A stretch of 56,247 bases of DNA from Bacteroidia bacterium (GTDB lineage: Bacteria > Bacteroidota > Bacteroidia > Bacteroidales > Azobacteroidaceae): positions 1-56,247 of the forward strand of contig BNTW01000008.1 of the NCBI GenBank assembly GCA_025996895.1. The letters are read 5' to 3'. Position numbers and translations under genes: made by a program. A model generated the notes under the pieces. That model saw only the letters and a list, made by a program, of their open reading frames with translations, did no database searches and was not told the DNA's origin. Shown piece by piece: positions 32,764 to 41,827 of the stretch; positions within the stretch are counted from its first letter, which is position 1; each line of letters begins with the position of its first letter.

Positions 32764-35700
32764 ATGACACGATTGATTGGTATTATCTTATTTTTATCTT
32801 GCTGTTTGCATCTCTCAGCGCAAACGCCAACCGTTTGGAAAATCGGAGAAAAGGATAATTCTTCTGCGGATTTGGCTTTAGGACCGTCTGAATATAAAAA
32901 GTTTTTAGAAAACGATTTCGGATACGAAGACCGTTATTTTTTAATCGGGAAATCATCGGCTGAAAAGGATTTTCCCTACGTGCTTCCCGGACCGGACGAT
33001 ACCTGGGGAGGAACATGGGGCACTTCCGGATGGAGAACCCACGAAATCAATGTGCTTTTTGGCGTTGAAGAAATCGCCGATAACACGCAGTTAAAATTAA
33101 TCATCGACCTGCTCGATAGCAATCCCAAACGGTCGTTGTTGAAAGTGATAATCAACGACCGGCAAAGTTGGAAATATTCCCTGAAAGGCGATTCCGATTC
33201 ATCGCTTGTCCGAATGGATGCAACCACAAAGCATCAAACATTGGAAATTCCATTCCCTAAAAATTTAATAAAAAAAGGCGGCAACAAGATTTGTTTGACG
33301 ATATTGGAAGGCTCCTGGATTGTTTTTGACGACATCCGCTTGGAAGCGAATAAAAAAATCAAACTGCAAAAACCGGAAGCGGCTTTCATTCGCGAAGTGA
33401 AACCGGCGGATTATGAACTTGAAAAAGACGGAAAACGCTTTCAGCCGCTGTTGGTGGATGTCGAACATTTGGCAGGACGCCCTTCTATTGATATTGAATT
33501 GGATGGCAGCCGCATTTTTCACGAAACGCTGGATACGGCGCGTTATCAATTGGAAGCCTTAATGCCGCCGGTAAGCAGTGTAAAGAAAAGTAATTATACG
33601 ATTTTGATTAACGGAAAAGTTCTTGAAAAAGGACAAATCGTCCGCAGTCCACAAAAACAGCAAAGTCTGGCCGATTATGTGGATACCAAAATCGGAACGG
33701 CTCATTCGCGTTGGATGATAGCGCCCGGTCCCTGGATGCCTTTCAGTATGGTGAAAATGAGTCCCGACAATCAAAACAAAGGTTGGCAGGCGGGGTATCA
33801 ACCGTCCTTTGAAACGGTGGGTTGTTTCAGTCATATCCACGAATGGACGATGGGTGGATTGGGTTTGATGCCGACAAACGGGAAATTGCAAACCCAGGTG
33901 GGCGATGAATTTGACGCCGATTCCGGTTATCGTTCGCGGATGGATAAAAAGACGGAAGAAGCGCCTTTGGGTTATTATAAAGTGTATCTCAGCGATACGG
34001 ATATTTGGGCGGAAGTGACGGCAACCACCCGTTGCAGTTTTCAGCGATATACGTTTCCCAAAGATAAAGACGGTCGCGTGATGATTGACCTGCATGTTCA
34101 AGCCGAATACGATTATGATTTATTGGATATAAAAATAGACAAAGTGAGCAATTACCGGATTGAAGGACACAGCCACCAAATTTCACCCCGCCCTACCGTT
34201 TGGAGTGAAGATGCCGACCAGGAATATACCGTTCATTTTGTGATAGAGTTTGACAGTCCGATAAAATCAATGGGCGGATGGAAAAACAAGGATGTCCAAC
34301 TGACAGAAAAACTCACCGGCGAAAATTTGAAAGAGGCGGGCGTCTATGTAGAATTTGATACCCAAAAGAAGAACGTAGTACAAGTCCGTACCGGAATTTC
34401 GTTGGTAAGCATCCAAAATGCGGCTGAAAATTTAGAAAAAGAAATTTCGCTGCCTTTCGGGTGGAATTACGAAGCGGTGGTTGAAAATCAAAAAAACGTC
34501 TGGAACGAATTGTTTGCAAGGGTGCAAATAACGACGGACAACCGCCTGGAAAAAGTCCGGTTTTATACCAATATGTATCGCGCATTGAGCCGGAATACCT
34601 GGAGCGACGTCAACGGCGAATGGATAGCCGCCGACCAAAGCAAACAACAGTTTTCCAATCCGGAACATCTCGCCTTGGGCTGTGACGCTTTTTGGAATAC
34701 CTTTTGGAATTTGAACCAATTTTGGAATCTAATCACGCCGGAATGGTCGTCGAAATGGGTCAATTCACAGTTGGCCATGTACGATGTCAACGGATGGTTG
34801 GCAAAAGGTCCTGCCGGAATGAAATACATTCCCGTGATGGTTGCCGAACACGAAATCCCCTTGATTGTAGGCGCTTATCAAATGGGCATCCGCGATTTTG
34901 ATGCCGACAAAGCCTTTGAAGCAGTCAAAAAAATGCAAACCACACCGGCAACTTCCGTAGCAGGCGGTTTTGCCGGAAACCGGGATTTGGTTTCTTACCT
35001 GAAATATCACTATGTGCCTTCCGATTTGGGACGTTTTTCCAACACCCTGGAATATGCTTTCGATGACTGGACGGTTGCTCAATTCGCCAAAGCTTTGGGC
35101 AAAGAAGCGGATTATAAAACATTCAGCGAACGGGGCGAATGGTGGCGGAATGCGATTAATCCCGAAAACGGCTATGCCCATTTGCGTGAAAGCAACGGAA
35201 AATTCGTAGAGCCTTTCGACCCTTTTCATTCGGGAGCCAATGAACAATATGTGGAAGGAAATGCCTGGCAATTAAGCTATTTTGTCCCGCAAGACGTTCC
35301 GGCGGTTGCCAAAATATTGGGCGAAAAGAATTTTATTGACCGCCTCAATTGGGGTTTTACAGCCAGCGAGCCTTGGCGTTACAATGCACCCAACGACCAG
35401 TATTGGGATTTTCCCGTAGTACAGGGCAATCAACAATCCATGCACTTTGCCTTCTTGTTCAATTGGGTGGGACGTCCCTGGCTCACGCAACGATGGACGC
35501 GCTCCATTATCGACAATTATTACGGATCCGGGATTGCCAATGCTTATCTGGGCGATGAAGACCAGGGACAAATGAGCGCCTGGTTGGTAATGGCTTCCTT
35601 GGGATTGTTTCAAACGGACGGAGGATGCAATGCTTCTCCCATCTATGAAATTGCCAGTCCTTTGTATGAAAAAGCAGTCATTCATCTGGGTGGAAAATAC

Positions 35701-35913
35701 GGCAGGGGAGATACATTTACCATCGAAGCAGTGGGAGCATCTAAACGAAACAAATATGTTCAGAGCGCTATTTTAAACGGAAAAGAACTCAAAACATTTT
35801 GGTTTCCCGCCTCTGAACTGCTAAAAGGCGGTAAGTTGATTTTGGAAATGGGCGAACAACCGAATCAATCATGGGGTATCGGGTTGCCGTTATATTATAA
35901 AGGAGAGAAATAA
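32764..35913 (+). CDS. GH92 exo-alpha-mannosidase with N-terminal carbohydrate-binding-like domain
   Basis: 1049 residues: signal peptide (1-19), a beta-sandwich (about 20-205) starting TVWKIGEKDNSSADLALGP that resembles the C-terminal domain of rhamnogalacturonan lyases, then a GH92 domain to the end. GH92 enzymes are calcium-dependent inverting exo-alpha-mannosidases. Conserved catalytic segments are visible: VEGNAWQLSYFVPQD with the proton donor Glu831, and GDEDQGQMSAW with Asp931/Asp933 for the base. The N-terminal GH92 half has DTKIGT...GPWMPFSMVKMSPDN. Linkage specificity cannot be read from sequence. The gene precedes susC by 27 bases. Its base composition is richer in GC than the GH38 gene just upstream. 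Confidence 0.93.
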   Translation: MTRLIGIILFLSCCLHLSAQTPTVWKIGEKDNSSADLALGPSEYKKFLENDFGYEDRYFLIGKSSAEKDFPYVLPGPDDTWGGTWGTSGWRTHEINVLFGVEEIADNTQLKLIIDLLDSNPKRSLLKVIINDRQSWKYSLKGDSDSSLVRMDATTKHQTLEIPFPKNLIKKGGNKICLTILEGSWIVFDDIRLEANKKIKLQKPEAAFIREVKPADYELEKDGKRFQPLLVDVEHLAGRPSIDIELDGSRIFHETLDTARYQLEALMPPVSSVKKSNYTILINGKVLEKGQIVRSPQKQQSLADYVDTKIGTAHSRWMIAPGPWMPFSMVKMSPDNQNKGWQAGYQPSFETVGCFSHIHEWTMGGLGLMPTNGKLQTQVGDEFDADSGYRSRMDKKTEEAPLGYYKVYLSDTDIWAEVTATTRCSFQRYTFPKDKDGRVMIDLHVQAEYDYDLLDIKIDKVSNYRIEGHSHQISPRPTVWSEDADQEYTVHFVIEFDSPIKSMGGWKNKDVQLTEKLTGENLKEAGVYVEFDTQKKNVVQVRTGISLVSIQNAAENLEKEISLPFGWNYEAVVENQKNVWNELFARVQITTDNRLEKVRFYTNMYRALSRNTWSDVNGEWIAADQSKQQFSNPEHLALGCDAFWNTFWNLNQFWNLITPEWSSKWVNSQLAMYDVNGWLAKGPAGMKYIPVMVAEHEIPLIVGAYQMGIRDFDADKAFEAVKKMQTTPATSVAGGFAGNRDLVSYLKYHYVPSDLGRFSNTLEYAFDDWTVAQFAKALGKEADYKTFSERGEWWRNAINPENGYAHLRESNGKFVEPFDPFHSGANEQYVEGNAWQLSYFVPQDVPAVAKILGEKNFIDRLNWGFTASEPWRYNAPNDQYWDFPVVQGNQQSMHFAFLFNWVGRPWLTQRWTRSIIDNYYGSGIANAYLGDEDQGQMSAWLVMASLGLFQTDGGCNASPIYEIASPLYEKAVIHLGGKYGRGDTFTIEAVGASKRNKYVQSAILNGKELKTFWFPASELLKGGKLILEMGEQPNQSWGIGLPLYYKGEK

Positions 35914-35940
35914 AATAGTAATAACTTATTAACTTTAAAA

Positions 35941-38900
35941 ATGTACAATATGAAATTTAAAAATTGTTTATTCAATTGTCATAAAGTTTGTATCTTGTTG
36001 ATGTTTCTATTGATGAATACAAGTCTTTATGTGTACGCTCAGCAATCATCTGCCGATAAGGCGAAGATTGCAATTTCAGGCATACTGGTAGATGAAACCG
36101 GAGAGCCTGTAATTGGTGCTTCGGTTGTTGAAGACGGTACCACGAATGGTGTAGCCACCGACGTGGAGGGGAAATTCAGCCTGACAGTCAATCCAAAGGG
36201 AAAATTGAGAATTTCCTATATTGGGTATCAGGGGCAAAAAGTGGATGTGGCAGGCAAGACATTTATCACTGTTACATTACTTCCCGATGACACATTGATT
36301 GATGAAGTAGTGGTCGTGGGTTACGGTACTCAGAAAAAAGTGTCATTGACCGGAGCAATTTCTTCTATCAAAAATGAAGAAATTGTGGCAACTAAAAACG
36401 AAAACATACAGAATATGTTGTCGGGAAAAGTTGCCGGAGTGCGTGTTGTGCAAAACACCAGCGAGCCGGGCGAATTTAACGTGTCATTCGATGTCCGGGG
36501 ATTAGGCGCTCCGTTAGTAGTGGTTGACGGAGTTCCCCGCACAACGATGACACGCATCAATCCGCAAGATGTGGAAAGCATCTCGGTATTGAAAGATGCC
36601 TCTGCCGCCATCTACGGCGTTCGTGCCGGAGCAGGCGTTGTGTTGATTACAACCAGGAAAGGAAGCAAAGAAAATTTTTCAATTGATTATTCCGGATATA
36701 CCGGATGGCAAATTCCTTCCGGATTTCCGGACCTTGTAAACGCAGTGGATTATATGGCTTTAGCCAACGAAAGAAGCATGCACAACGAGAATAATCCACT
36801 GCAAACCTATACGGATGAACAGATGGCTCCGTATTTGGACGGAACTTTGAAAACCACAGATTGGAAATCGGCGGTAATACGCAATGCCGCGCCTCAGTCT
36901 TCGCACACTATCAGCGCAACAGGAAGTAACGACCGTATCAATTATTACATGAGTTTGGGCTATCTGGATCAAGGCAGTTTTCTGCAAACCAACGATTTGA
37001 ATTATAATCGGTACAATATCAGAAGCAATATTTCGGCCAAAGTAACCAGGAATTTAACCGTTGACATGAATTTGGCGGGTACCATGGACGAAAAAGTGGC
37101 TCCAAATCAAACGACTTGGTGGATTATACGAAATATTTGGGTTCAGCGGCCAACAGAAACTGTTTATGCAAATAATACGCCCGGATATTTATTGGAAACA
37201 GCAGTTGTCGGCGAAAATCCGGTGGCGCTGATGGATGCCAATCTTACCGGAAACCGCAAAACGAAGAACAAATGGTTTGAATCTTCCGTTTCGGCTACTT
37301 ATGACGTTCCCTTTGTGAAAGGCTTGCAATTCAAAGGATTATATAGCTATGACTATCATGATACGGATGTTAGCGGTTTTGAAAAGACGTATAACCAATA
37401 CAAATATAATTCCGGAACCGATTCTTACACTTCATTTGCCCATCAATATCCTACGACCATTCGCAGAGAGTATATAGCCGACAACAGAACATTGTGGAAT
37501 GCTTCGATTAATTATAGCAATCGCTTTGGCGACAGCCATGACGTGAGCGGTTTAGTCCTTTTTGAACAAACTACCGGCAAAGGCGATAATTTTTATGCAC
37601 AAAGAGAGTTGTCTATTCCTGTTGAACGGTTGTTTGCCGGAAATTCTGAAAACCAACAAGGCAATATGAATACCGGAGGCACCTATCTGTTTGAAACGGT
37701 CAATCAGGCTGTTGCCGGACGTTTCAATTATGGATTCCAGTCTAAATATCTCGCAGAAATCAGTTTCCGCTACGATGCTTCTTCCAAATTCCCCCCGAAC
37801 TCCCGGTGGGTATTATTTCCTTCCGGCTCGGTTGGCTGGCGTTTGTCGGAAGAACGTTTTTGGAAAAATTCAAAATTGGCGTTTATTGACAACTTAAAAT
37901 TAAGAGCATCTTATGGTACAATGGGCGATGACGGCGCTTTGAATTATCAGTATTATCAGGGATTTAACTATCCTTCGGGCGGTTATGTTTTTGACGGAAA
38001 ATATGTCAACGGCATAAATAGCAGGGGCATCCCGAATGAAAATATTAGCTGGACTACCTCTAAAATGCTAAACGCAGGCTTGGATTTTGGTGCGTGGAAC
38101 GGACTGTTAGGCGCTACCGTTGAATTGTTTAAAAGAGACAGGGAAGGATTGTTAGGCACTCGATTGTTGAGTTTGCCCGATATTGTAGGTGCATCTTTGC
38201 CTCAGGAAAATTTGAACAGCGACCAAACGAGAGGATTTGAACTGGAATTAAGCCATCGCAACCATATCAGCGACTTTAGGTATGAGGTGAAAGGAAATGT
38301 TTCCTTTACCCGTACCAAAACGGTTTTTGTAGAGCGGGCAGCTTCCGGAAATTCCTGGCAGAATTGGATGAATAACACAACCGACAGATGGAATGGTCTT
38401 TGGTGGGCAAACGGTGCTGCGGGTCGTTACGAATCCTGGGATGATATAATCAATAGTCCGCAAGTCGTTAACCGCCACACCTTGCCGGGCGATTACATCA
38501 TCGAAGATTGGAACGGCGACGGCATGTTGTCGGATTTAGATTGGCATCCCTTAGTCAATACGGATAAAGTGCCTTTGGTAAACTACGGCTTTACAATCAA
38601 TGCAAGTTATAAAGGAGTGGATTTGAATCTTCTGTTTCAAGGAGTGGCTATGAGAACTATTTCTTACAGAGAAATGATGATTGAGCCTCTGTGGGGAGGT
38701 ACCAGCGCACTTCAACAGTTTACGGACCGTTGGCATCCGGCAGATCCGAAAGCCGACCCGTATGATCCGAATATTGAATGGGTAAAGGGTCGCTTTGCCT
38801 ACACAGGAACTATAGCGGATGCAAATTCCTTCTTCAACATGCAAAACGCAGCTTACTTGCGGTTAAAAAATGTGGAATTGGGATACACATTACCGCATAA

Positions 38901-39069
38901 AATTACGGAAAAAGCAGGAATAAAAAATTTGCGCCTGTATGTCAACGGATATAATCTATTGACTTTTACCGGATTGAAATACATGGACCCGGAACATACA
39001 TCGGATGAATTGGGTTACATGTATCCAATCAGCAAAACAGTTAATATAGGATTAAATGTTAAATTTTAA
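35941..39069 (+). CDS. SusC/RagA-type TonB-dependent glycan transporter
   Basis: 1042 residues: signal peptide ending YVYAQ near residue 34, a carboxypeptidase-regulatory-like domain (about 42-120, ISGILVDETGEPVIGASVVE), the SusC plug hallmark DEVVVVGYGTQKKVSLTGAI, plug domain (about 130-240) and a 22-strand barrel. It transports oligosaccharides across the outer membrane using TonB energy, capped by the SusD lipoprotein. No N-terminal STN signalling domain is present, fitting control by GntR instead of an ECF sigma/anti-sigma pair. susD starts 11 bases downstream. Start chosen at 35941; an alternative ATG follows at 35950 (MKFKN). Confidence 0.96.
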   Translation: MYNMKFKNCLFNCHKVCILLMFLLMNTSLYVYAQQSSADKAKIAISGILVDETGEPVIGASVVEDGTTNGVATDVEGKFSLTVNPKGKLRISYIGYQGQKVDVAGKTFITVTLLPDDTLIDEVVVVGYGTQKKVSLTGAISSIKNEEIVATKNENIQNMLSGKVAGVRVVQNTSEPGEFNVSFDVRGLGAPLVVVDGVPRTTMTRINPQDVESISVLKDASAAIYGVRAGAGVVLITTRKGSKENFSIDYSGYTGWQIPSGFPDLVNAVDYMALANERSMHNENNPLQTYTDEQMAPYLDGTLKTTDWKSAVIRNAAPQSSHTISATGSNDRINYYMSLGYLDQGSFLQTNDLNYNRYNIRSNISAKVTRNLTVDMNLAGTMDEKVAPNQTTWWIIRNIWVQRPTETVYANNTPGYLLETAVVGENPVALMDANLTGNRKTKNKWFESSVSATYDVPFVKGLQFKGLYSYDYHDTDVSGFEKTYNQYKYNSGTDSYTSFAHQYPTTIRREYIADNRTLWNASINYSNRFGDSHDVSGLVLFEQTTGKGDNFYAQRELSIPVERLFAGNSENQQGNMNTGGTYLFETVNQAVAGRFNYGFQSKYLAEISFRYDASSKFPPNSRWVLFPSGSVGWRLSEERFWKNSKLAFIDNLKLRASYGTMGDDGALNYQYYQGFNYPSGGYVFDGKYVNGINSRGIPNENISWTTSKMLNAGLDFGAWNGLLGATVELFKRDREGLLGTRLLSLPDIVGASLPQENLNSDQTRGFELELSHRNHISDFRYEVKGNVSFTRTKTVFVERAASGNSWQNWMNNTTDRWNGLWWANGAAGRYESWDDIINSPQVVNRHTLPGDYIIEDWNGDGMLSDLDWHPLVNTDKVPLVNYGFTINASYKGVDLNLLFQGVAMRTISYREMMIEPLWGGTSALQQFTDRWHPADPKADPYDPNIEWVKGRFAYTGTIADANSFFNMQNAAYLRLKNVELGYTLPHKITEKAGIKNLRLYVNGYNLLTFTGLKYMDPEHTSDELGYMYPISKTVNIGLNVKF

Positions 39070-39080
39070 TATATAGAATC

Positions 39081-41012
39081 ATGAAATTAAAGAAAAATAT
39101 AGTAGTATTAGGATTCCTTACAATCCTGCTGGGGGCATGTTCGGACATGGATATTCCGCCGGTAAATATTCTGGGCGATAAAGATATTTTCAACACGAAA
39201 GAAGGCGTTACCGCTTATATGGCGCGATTATACAGCGGATTGCCTGTGGAAGATTTCAGGTATTCCTATAATGAGTTCAACAAGGGGAATAATTATCTGG
39301 AAGCTCAGTGCATAACAGGAGAAGCAATCAGCCGGAGCGTACCCGGTACGTCGGGAGAAACAAACAACTATTGGAGCGACGCATATTCACTGATAAGGAA
39401 GGTGAATTTTATGCTGGAGTCATTTCCTGCTTATGCGGATAATTTCAACAAGACTGCTGCCGACCATTACTTGGGTGAAGCCCACTTTATACGTGCTTTC
39501 ACCTATTTTGCTTTGGTCAAACGCTATGGAGGAGTTCCATTAGTCGATAAAGTACTGAATTATCCGGTTATATCATTGGAAGAAACGCAAAAACCGAGAA
39601 ATTCAGAAGAAGAAGTCTGGGATTTTGTCTCTTCCGAACTGGATTTGGCAATTGAATTGATGGGAACGCAAGGCGATAATTTGGGAAGAGCCGACAAGTA
39701 TGTTGCCTTGGCATTGAAATCCAGAGCCATGCTCTATGCAGGCTCAATAGCCAGGTACAACGCCGTATCGCTCATCCATGAAGGCAAACGTTTATGCGGT
39801 GTGCCCGAAACAAGAGCCAACGACTATTTCAAACAGTCTTATGATGCCGCAAAACTGTTGGAAGGAAACTTTTCTCTGTATGTCAAAGAATGGAAAGACA
39901 ACGACAAACAAGCGCAATTTACCAATTACGTCAATTTGTTTTTTGATGTGGCCAAAGGAAGCAAGGAAAATATATTCGTCAGATACTATGTTTATCCTGA
40001 ATTTGTCCATTCCTGGGATAATCTCAATGTCTCTCTCCAACAAATGGCGGGAAACGGAAGCGGTGCGGGAATATGTCCGACTTTAGATTTTGTGGAGATG
40101 TTTGATGGATTTGAAAAAGATGCGAATGGAAAATTTAAAATGCTGGACGAAAACGGCAAATACTTGTTGTTCGATGAAATCATGTCTCCTTTTGCCAATG
40201 CCGAGCCTCGTTTGCGCGCTTCGATTATTCTCCCGGGCGATGTGTTCAAAGGAGAAGCGACAGAAGTTAGGCGCGGAATCTATATCGGAGAAGTTGCCGG
40301 AGGTATCCCTCGCTTGTTGCCGGAAGGCTCACCGGACAGCTATACTACCGTTCGTCAGCGCCTGAGAACATCTTCTACGGAAGGGCCATCGGGCATGACT
40401 CCTTACACGCTTTCCAACGGAGAAAAAATGGTGCCCGCCGGTAAAAGCGGTACAGTGAATGCTCCGGCATACGGCACCCTGTCAGGCTTTTTACTGCGCA
40501 AATACATGGACGAAAAGATGGAACGGGCTTCTATAGGAATGGAAAAATCGACTCAGGCTTGGATAGAACTTCGTTACGCCGAGGTATTGTTGAATAGAGC
40601 GGAATCCGCTTATGAATTATATTCCGCAGGAGCATCCGGCGGAGTAGATTATCTCACGGATGCTTATTCTTGCATCAATGAGATACGGAAACGTGCAGGA
40701 GCAAGGCTGTTAAACTCAGCGGGTGATTTGAATAATGTAAATATTATTCGTATCGAAAGAAGAAAAGAACTTGCTTTTGAAAATAAAATATGGTGGGATT
40801 TAAAACGATGGAGGATTGCCGATACCGAACAAAATTCAACCATCTACCGAATTTTAATGCCGTTTTATGCCGACAAAGCAGGAAAGTATTTCTTTGATGC
40901 CCGAACGGATGAAAGAGGCGTAAGATATACGTTTGATTCCAGATGGTATTATCAATCAATACCTTCCAACCTTCAAATAAATCCGAATCTCGTACAAAAT
41001 CCCGGTTATTGA
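39081..41012 (+). CDS. SusD/RagB-type glycan-binding lipoprotein
   Basis: 643 residues with lipobox LLGAC (acylated Cys20). The SusD fold is evident: SYNEFNKGNNYLEAQ in the N-terminal TPR region, LGEAHFIRAFTYFALVKRYGGVPLV, the helical scaffold, and the C-terminal ELRYAEVLLNRAESAYELY plus RIERRKELAFENKIWWDLKRW. It forms the lid on SusC and binds the glycan at the cell surface. It is somewhat longer than average SusD proteins. Codon spacing to SusC (11 bases) and to the next lipoprotein (21 bases) shows a single operon. Confidence 0.96.
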   Translation: MKLKKNIVVLGFLTILLGACSDMDIPPVNILGDKDIFNTKEGVTAYMARLYSGLPVEDFRYSYNEFNKGNNYLEAQCITGEAISRSVPGTSGETNNYWSDAYSLIRKVNFMLESFPAYADNFNKTAADHYLGEAHFIRAFTYFALVKRYGGVPLVDKVLNYPVISLEETQKPRNSEEEVWDFVSSELDLAIELMGTQGDNLGRADKYVALALKSRAMLYAGSIARYNAVSLIHEGKRLCGVPETRANDYFKQSYDAAKLLEGNFSLYVKEWKDNDKQAQFTNYVNLFFDVAKGSKENIFVRYYVYPEFVHSWDNLNVSLQQMAGNGSGAGICPTLDFVEMFDGFEKDANGKFKMLDENGKYLLFDEIMSPFANAEPRLRASIILPGDVFKGEATEVRRGIYIGEVAGGIPRLLPEGSPDSYTTVRQRLRTSSTEGPSGMTPYTLSNGEKMVPAGKSGTVNAPAYGTLSGFLLRKYMDEKMERASIGMEKSTQAWIELRYAEVLLNRAESAYELYSAGASGGVDYLTDAYSCINEIRKRAGARLLNSAGDLNNVNIIRIERRKELAFENKIWWDLKRWRIADTEQNSTIYRILMPFYADKAGKYFFDARTDERGVRYTFDSRWYYQSIPSNLQINPNLVQNPGY

Positions 41013-41033
41013 TAACAATTTAAAAAAATTAAT

Positions 41034-41810
41034 ATGAAAAAGATAGTATATATTTTAGCATCAGTCATTTGCATGACTTTTTATGCTTGTGAATTTGATA
41101 ATTACGATCTTCCCAATGAAACGTTAACGGGCAAAATTATTGATAAAGTGACCGGACAAACGCTTCAAACCGACGCAGGTGGGAATGGCACAAATGGTAA
41201 TGGCATACGAATCGAATTGTTGGAATACAGTTGGAGTGATAACCCGCTTCCCTATTATTTCTATTGCAAGCAAGATGGCAGTTTCAACAACACAAAAATA
41301 TTCAAAGGAAACTACCGCGTGAATCCGGAAGGTGCATTCGTCCCTCTGATTCAATACGATGACGAAGGGAAAATTGTATCCGACCAGAGCCGGACATTAG
41401 ATATAAAAGGCGTGACGGAAGTCAATTTTGAAGTAGAGCCTTTTTTGCGTGTCGAATGGATAGGCGAGCCGGTAATCAATGGCGACGGTACGGCAACCAT
41501 AAAAGTGAAGGTAACCAGAGGCACCGATAATCCGGCTTATCAGCAGAGATTAACGGATGTATGCTTATACTTCAATGAAGTTCCTTATGTGGGAGATTAC
41601 GGTTACGACAGCCGGTATACAAAAAGGGTGGCGTATTCCGGCAATACAGGCAATGATGCTTTAGGTACGGAAATTTCCATTACAACCAACGGAAAATTCC
41701 CGTCTAACCGGACTTATTATCTCAGGGTAGGAGCGCGAATTGATTGTACGATAGCGGGTGTAAAACGCTACAATTACAATGAGCCGAAAAAAATAGTTGT
41801 TCCTGAGTAA
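41034..41810 (+). CDS. DUF3823 surface lipoprotein
   Basis: 258 residues with a lipoprotein signal (TFYAC, Cys19) followed by two beta-sandwich domains: a transthyretin/carboxypeptidase-regulatory-like domain (LTGKIIDKVTGQTLQTDAGGNG, about 27-130) and a C-terminal Ig-like domain (about 135-255). This is the DUF3823 architecture, regularly found directly after susD, in the position where SusE/SusF-type binding lipoproteins sit. It is presumably a surface glycan-binding protein; no binding-site residues can be pointed to. The following GH92 gene starts 17 bases downstream. Confidence 0.87.
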   Translation: MKKIVYILASVICMTFYACEFDNYDLPNETLTGKIIDKVTGQTLQTDAGGNGTNGNGIRIELLEYSWSDNPLPYYFYCKQDGSFNNTKIFKGNYRVNPEGAFVPLIQYDDEGKIVSDQSRTLDIKGVTEVNFEVEPFLRVEWIGEPVINGDGTATIKVKVTRGTDNPAYQQRLTDVCLYFNEVPYVGDYGYDSRYTKRVAYSGNTGNDALGTEISITTNGKFPSNRTYYLRVGARIDCTIAGVKRYNYNEPKKIVVPE

Positions 41811-41827
41811 AATAAAAAAAAGGTAAA

